From the NCBI GenBank assembly GCA_030762175.1, contig CM060833.1, positions 165,701,001 to 165,765,000 on the forward strand: 64,000 nt of DNA, read 5' to 3'. The position numbers and the translations under genes are program-made. The notes beneath the pieces were generated by a model. The model was not told the DNA's origin and did no database searches. It saw nothing but the letters and a program-made list of their open reading frames with translations. This DNA is from Metallyticus violacea. Taxonomy: Eukaryota; Arthropoda; Insecta; Mantodea; Metallyticidae. Shown here in pieces: positions 60,780 through 64,000 of this stretch (positions are counted from its first letter, which is position 1; each line of letters starts with the position of its first letter).

Positions 60780-62240
60780 TAAAAGGGTTACAAACCAATT
60801 GAAAAGAATTCTCTCAATAGCTGCATTAAAAATTTAACTAAAACTGTGAAGGAAGTTAAAATATTATTTACTGCTGAAAAAACAGAGAATCTCACAGAGC
60901 AATCCAGTACTACCTAGACTTTATGCACTTTCAAAAATTCATAAAAATGATAACAGCAAGAGACCAATAATTAACAATATCAATTCACCCACATACCAAG
61001 TTGCAAAAAAAAAAAACAATTGATTTAGTTGGAAAACTTCAAAATAGTAGAATTGCAACAGGAGATGTAATGGTGCTGTTTGATGTAAAATTCTTATTCC
61101 CGAGCATTCCAATAGGTAATCTTATACAAATGTTAAAGAAATGGTTAACTTCCTTAAATTTGCAAACAGAAGAAATAGAAAACTTATTAACACATGTGTT
61201 CAATAAATTTTCTTCAGTTTTAACCAAAAATATTAGCTACAAGTTTTGGGCCAAGCAATGGGAAACTCGTCTTCAATTTTAGCAGCCATAGATTTTTAGC
61301 TTCATAGATTTAAAAATTATAAGAAATGGAGATAGACTGAGCTTTGGAATCCATAGAAAAGAAACGCACACAAAAAAATTATATAAAAAATAAAAGTTAC
61401 AAACCCAACCCATATAATATGCAGTGTTTTACAGCTTGGCACATACAATAATTAATATCCCACTGACAGATACTAAGTAAAAAATGAAATACTAACAGAC
61501 AATTAATGCAGTAATAACCAATGGTTTCAACAAAGGCACAGTAATAAAAATGATCAATAAATTTAAAAGACAAAAATGTATAAGAGAAGTTTCCACACTG
61601 AAGAACATCAAGGAAAGTTATAAATTCTAAAGTAGTATATAGCATCCAACTTACCACAACAAATTCAAGAGGATATTCAAAGAATTTGCCATAATGTTAG
61701 GCCCAAAGAACAAATATAATATCAATAATTTATTAAGTTGCAATGTAAAACATCATACCAACAGAACAGAAATCAGGAATTTATGAAATCACATGTGCAG
61801 ATTGTGATCAGGGAAACACCACAAAAATGAAGGGAAATTTGGAAATTCGGACAAAAGAACACTTTAAATATTCTTTTTAAGCAGATTGATAAATCAGCAG
61901 TAGCTCACTTTTGGACCAGTAATCATGAAATTAAACTAGAGGCAAAGCTGCTGAAAGAGCTTCACAACCCAATGGAGCTATCCTCTTGGGAAAAGATTTA
62001 ATTTTAAAAGCTTAATCAACTTTGATGTTCGGCCCATGGATGAATTCAGCAAGTTCTTACTAGAACCATCAGATACCGCCACCATTTCGAGTAGTAGCAG
62101 TTAGTCAAAAGCTGATGATGGGAGAGAGTGCTTTTGAAATATGTCCTAGTGTTATGCAAGTAAATGGAGTTTAGTGCGAATAAGTGGATTACAATAGTGT
62201 AGGATATATTACCACTCCATTTTCTACAGCTTAGTAAGTA
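60780..62240 (+). mobile_element. PLE F, RT + GIY-YIG, longest single copy
   Basis: Reads, with frame changes, PRLYALSKIHKNDNSKRPII, NNINSPTYQVAK, GDVMVLFDVKFLFPSIP (about 61060-61110; RT motif A with its catalytic Asp), then FIDLKIIRNGDRLSFGIHRK (about 61300-61360), SGIYEITCADCDQ (about 61773-61812) and KSAVAHFWTSNHEIKL. YVDD is missing: sequence jumps from before motif B to after it. The YIG half of the nuclease is lost (GNTTKMK there). The 3' end matches dimer C. Dead, but the only copy with the RT front part. Confidence 0.88.
62112..62145 (+). ncRNA. hammerhead-like motif, PLE F 3' end
   Basis: CTGATGA (62112-62118), 17-nt stem-II region (GGGAGAG against GTGCTTTT, partly unpaired), GAAA (62136-62139), TATG, TC (62144-62145). 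AG before the core pairs with CT after TC. Confidence 0.55.
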
Positions 62241-62762
62241 CAATAAGCATTCATGCTGTTAGCCATATATTATTATGTGATAAATAGCTAAAGTAGATCA
62301 ATATAAGGGAAGTTATTTATAGTTATCAGAGAAATGTCTTGGTACATTCCCCCAATGGCTGTAGCACATGTCAACAAATTGTTGACATACAAATGTATTT
62401 ATAACAACAAAGATTGGCAAAATGAGTTAATTTTATAGTATAAACACTACTTTTTCCCCTTCAATGCTGAAAATAACTTACTTTTAATATTCTTGGTTGC
62501 ATTGAAATTTGATTGTTTTGAAATAAACTATTGCTGCTGGAAAAATTCTAACTCTGAAATTCATCCCTCCTAGGACAACTGGTATGCTTCAACAGCTAGA
62601 TGTTAAGCTTTTTAAGACAGTATAACATATTTTGACTTTTTTTGTGGCCTTGCCATTACACAAATTGTCTAATTGCCTTATTCATATTCAATTATTTTTT
62701 ATCAGCTTCAACTAGTTCAAGTTGCCAAATTAATTATTTTTTCGACAAGTCAATTGTCAGTT
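62241..62762. other. nothing recognised
   Basis: AT-rich spacer between PLE F and a SINE. Confidence 0.5.
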
Positions 62763-63010
62763 TGATTTATTTACAGATGTTAACATCTCAGTCATCAGCT
62801 TTCCATTCAATTCAGATAGTGAAATGGCAAGTAAATTTTGCTCAGAGGCATCTTCTTTCAGATTTGACATTCTTTTTCATGCTGTAAATGTATAACTTTA
62901 CACTTCCCTTCTGAAAGAAGCCATACTTTGGATTTTTATGCCTGAAAAAATCCATTGACCCTAAGATCTTGGGTTTACAAGGCAAGTATGTTACCACTAG
63001 ATCACCAGAA
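62763..63010 (-). mobile_element. SINE family 1, inverted copy
   Basis: Reverse of the family: TTAACATCTCAGTCATCAGC, CTTTCAGATTTGACATTCTT, CTTCTGAAAGAAGCCATACT and the head GGCAAGTATGTTACCACTAG at the right end. Confidence 0.8.
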
Positions 63011-64000
63011 CCTCCTTTTACAAGTCAGGATAGACACTTGATCTTCCAGGTTGGTTTGAAACTGCCAAGCATTTTGCTTTTAATTTCATTGGAATCAATC
63101 AATATTTGTGATATCTGCAAACAATTTTTTCAATCTGATGCTCATGGTTTGAAATTTATTTTGGTTTGAGCATTTTATACATTCTGTGAATGATCATTTC
63201 ACCAAATGTAATAATTTCATTCCATAAAGTAATTGTATTGTCAGATACAGCAAAGACTGCAATGCTGAGATGTGGCTGTATGTATTTCTCAAGCTGTATC
63301 CCCATTAGCAACTGATATTCCTCAAATCGCTTAGGGATCAAATAGCACTTCTATTGATATCATCTTGCAACTCTGATCCTGAGGTGAGAATATTCACTTG
63401 TTAATGTACACAAGAAGTAGATTGTTTACAGAACTTAAAAGAAAACATGAAAACAAATTAATATCCAATACTTTTAAGGCGTTGTAAGTTATTTTAATAT
63501 ATATTCAAGTTTTGTATTGAGAAGAATTTCCTATTCTCCCTGCATATTTACCCAAAAGGATAACACCAGTCTTTAAAGTGCACACAATTTCATATTTCGT
63601 CAGTGGTCAACTACAGGAATGCAACTGACAACCAGGTTCCCCACAAATAATTTATATAAAGAAAGACTCATTTCCAATAGAATCTCTAAATGTAATTTGA
63701 AGCCTTAAGAAAAGCTTTTCTTTAAGAAATTACATTGTCTGTGATTTGTTCTACTGAATATTTAAAGGTGATTCATATATTTTTTAAAATGGCTTTATTT
63801 AAAAATAAATTAACTGTATTTCTTTTATCCTTGTATCCATTATTGAAGCCACCAATGATCTTGTGTACTGCCAACCATAAAAGTTGCTTAAAAAAAATAA
63901 GTGAAACATGAAATTAAAATAAACATTAACAGTTTTCTAAAACTATTTTTATATTGAATTTAGGCATTTTAATCTTCCTTTAAGTTATATTAGGTATCTT
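63011..64000. other. nothing recognised to the window end
   Basis: AT-rich, no coding or repeat match found. Confidence 0.45.

Noticed and set aside
1..64000. CRISPR arrays, bacterial operons, prophage or plasmid functions
   Set aside because: No spaced direct repeats or prokaryotic gene layout; introns, SINEs and mariners show eukaryotic DNA.

Overview
The window is nuclear DNA of an arthropod, most likely an insect. It is AT-rich, has long spliceosomal introns with GT/AG borders, and is filled with decayed mariner transposases, Penelope-like elements (PLEs) and tRNA-headed SINEs. No bacterial operon structure, CRISPR array or viral gene was seen. The species cannot be named from sequence alone. 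The repeat load and intron size suggest a large hemimetabolous-type insect genome, which is inference.

Two host genes are supported. They are divergent, with start codons 459 bp apart. On the minus strand, 4433-4762 is the first coding exon of a cytochrome b5 domain-containing protein 1 (CYB5D1) homologue; its other exons were not found. On the plus strand, a complete proteasome activator PA28-gamma (REG-gamma, PSME3) gene runs from 5222 to 48614 in six coding exons (5222-5245, 19861-19893, 36396-36541, 41082-41262, 44466-44636, 48426-48614). They encode 247 residues, and the five introns are about 14.6, 16.5, 4.5, 3.2 and 3.8 kb.

Nearly everything else recognisable is mobile-element debris. 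(1) PLEs with reverse transcriptase and GIY-YIG endonuclease pieces lie at 12.95-13.88, 24.83-27.11, 45.30-46.10, 46.14-46.56, 58.40-58.95 and 60.78-62.24 kb. Three of these are inverted dimers whose 5' sides meet in the middle and whose 3' ends face outward. Two dimers are bounded by clear 12-13 bp target-site duplications, so each dimer went in as one unit. (2) The 3' end of every PLE copy, plus one orphan site at 57.46 kb, carries a hammerhead-ribozyme-like core: CTGANGA, then a 16-18 nt hairpin, then GAAA, and usually 4-6 nt and TC. (3) At least twelve mariner relics in both orientations, one weaker Tc1/mariner-like piece and a pogo-like DNA-binding fragment. (4) A decayed transposon protein (11.9-14.5 kb) split by PLE dimer A. 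(5) At least two tRNA-derived SINE families, other tRNA-headed repeats, a non-LTR RNase H fragment at 0.2-0.6 kb and a recurring LINE-like 3' tail. (6) A 620-bp long-terminal-inverted-repeat element in intron 2, a 127-bp tandem duplication, microsatellites and isolated hairpins.

The stretches 5.2-7.7, 31.6-35.7, 46.6-48.4 and 48.6-53.2 kb are AT-rich and showed no gene or repeat I could identify. The most interesting signal is the combination of inverted PLE dimers, target-site duplications and ribozyme-like ends.
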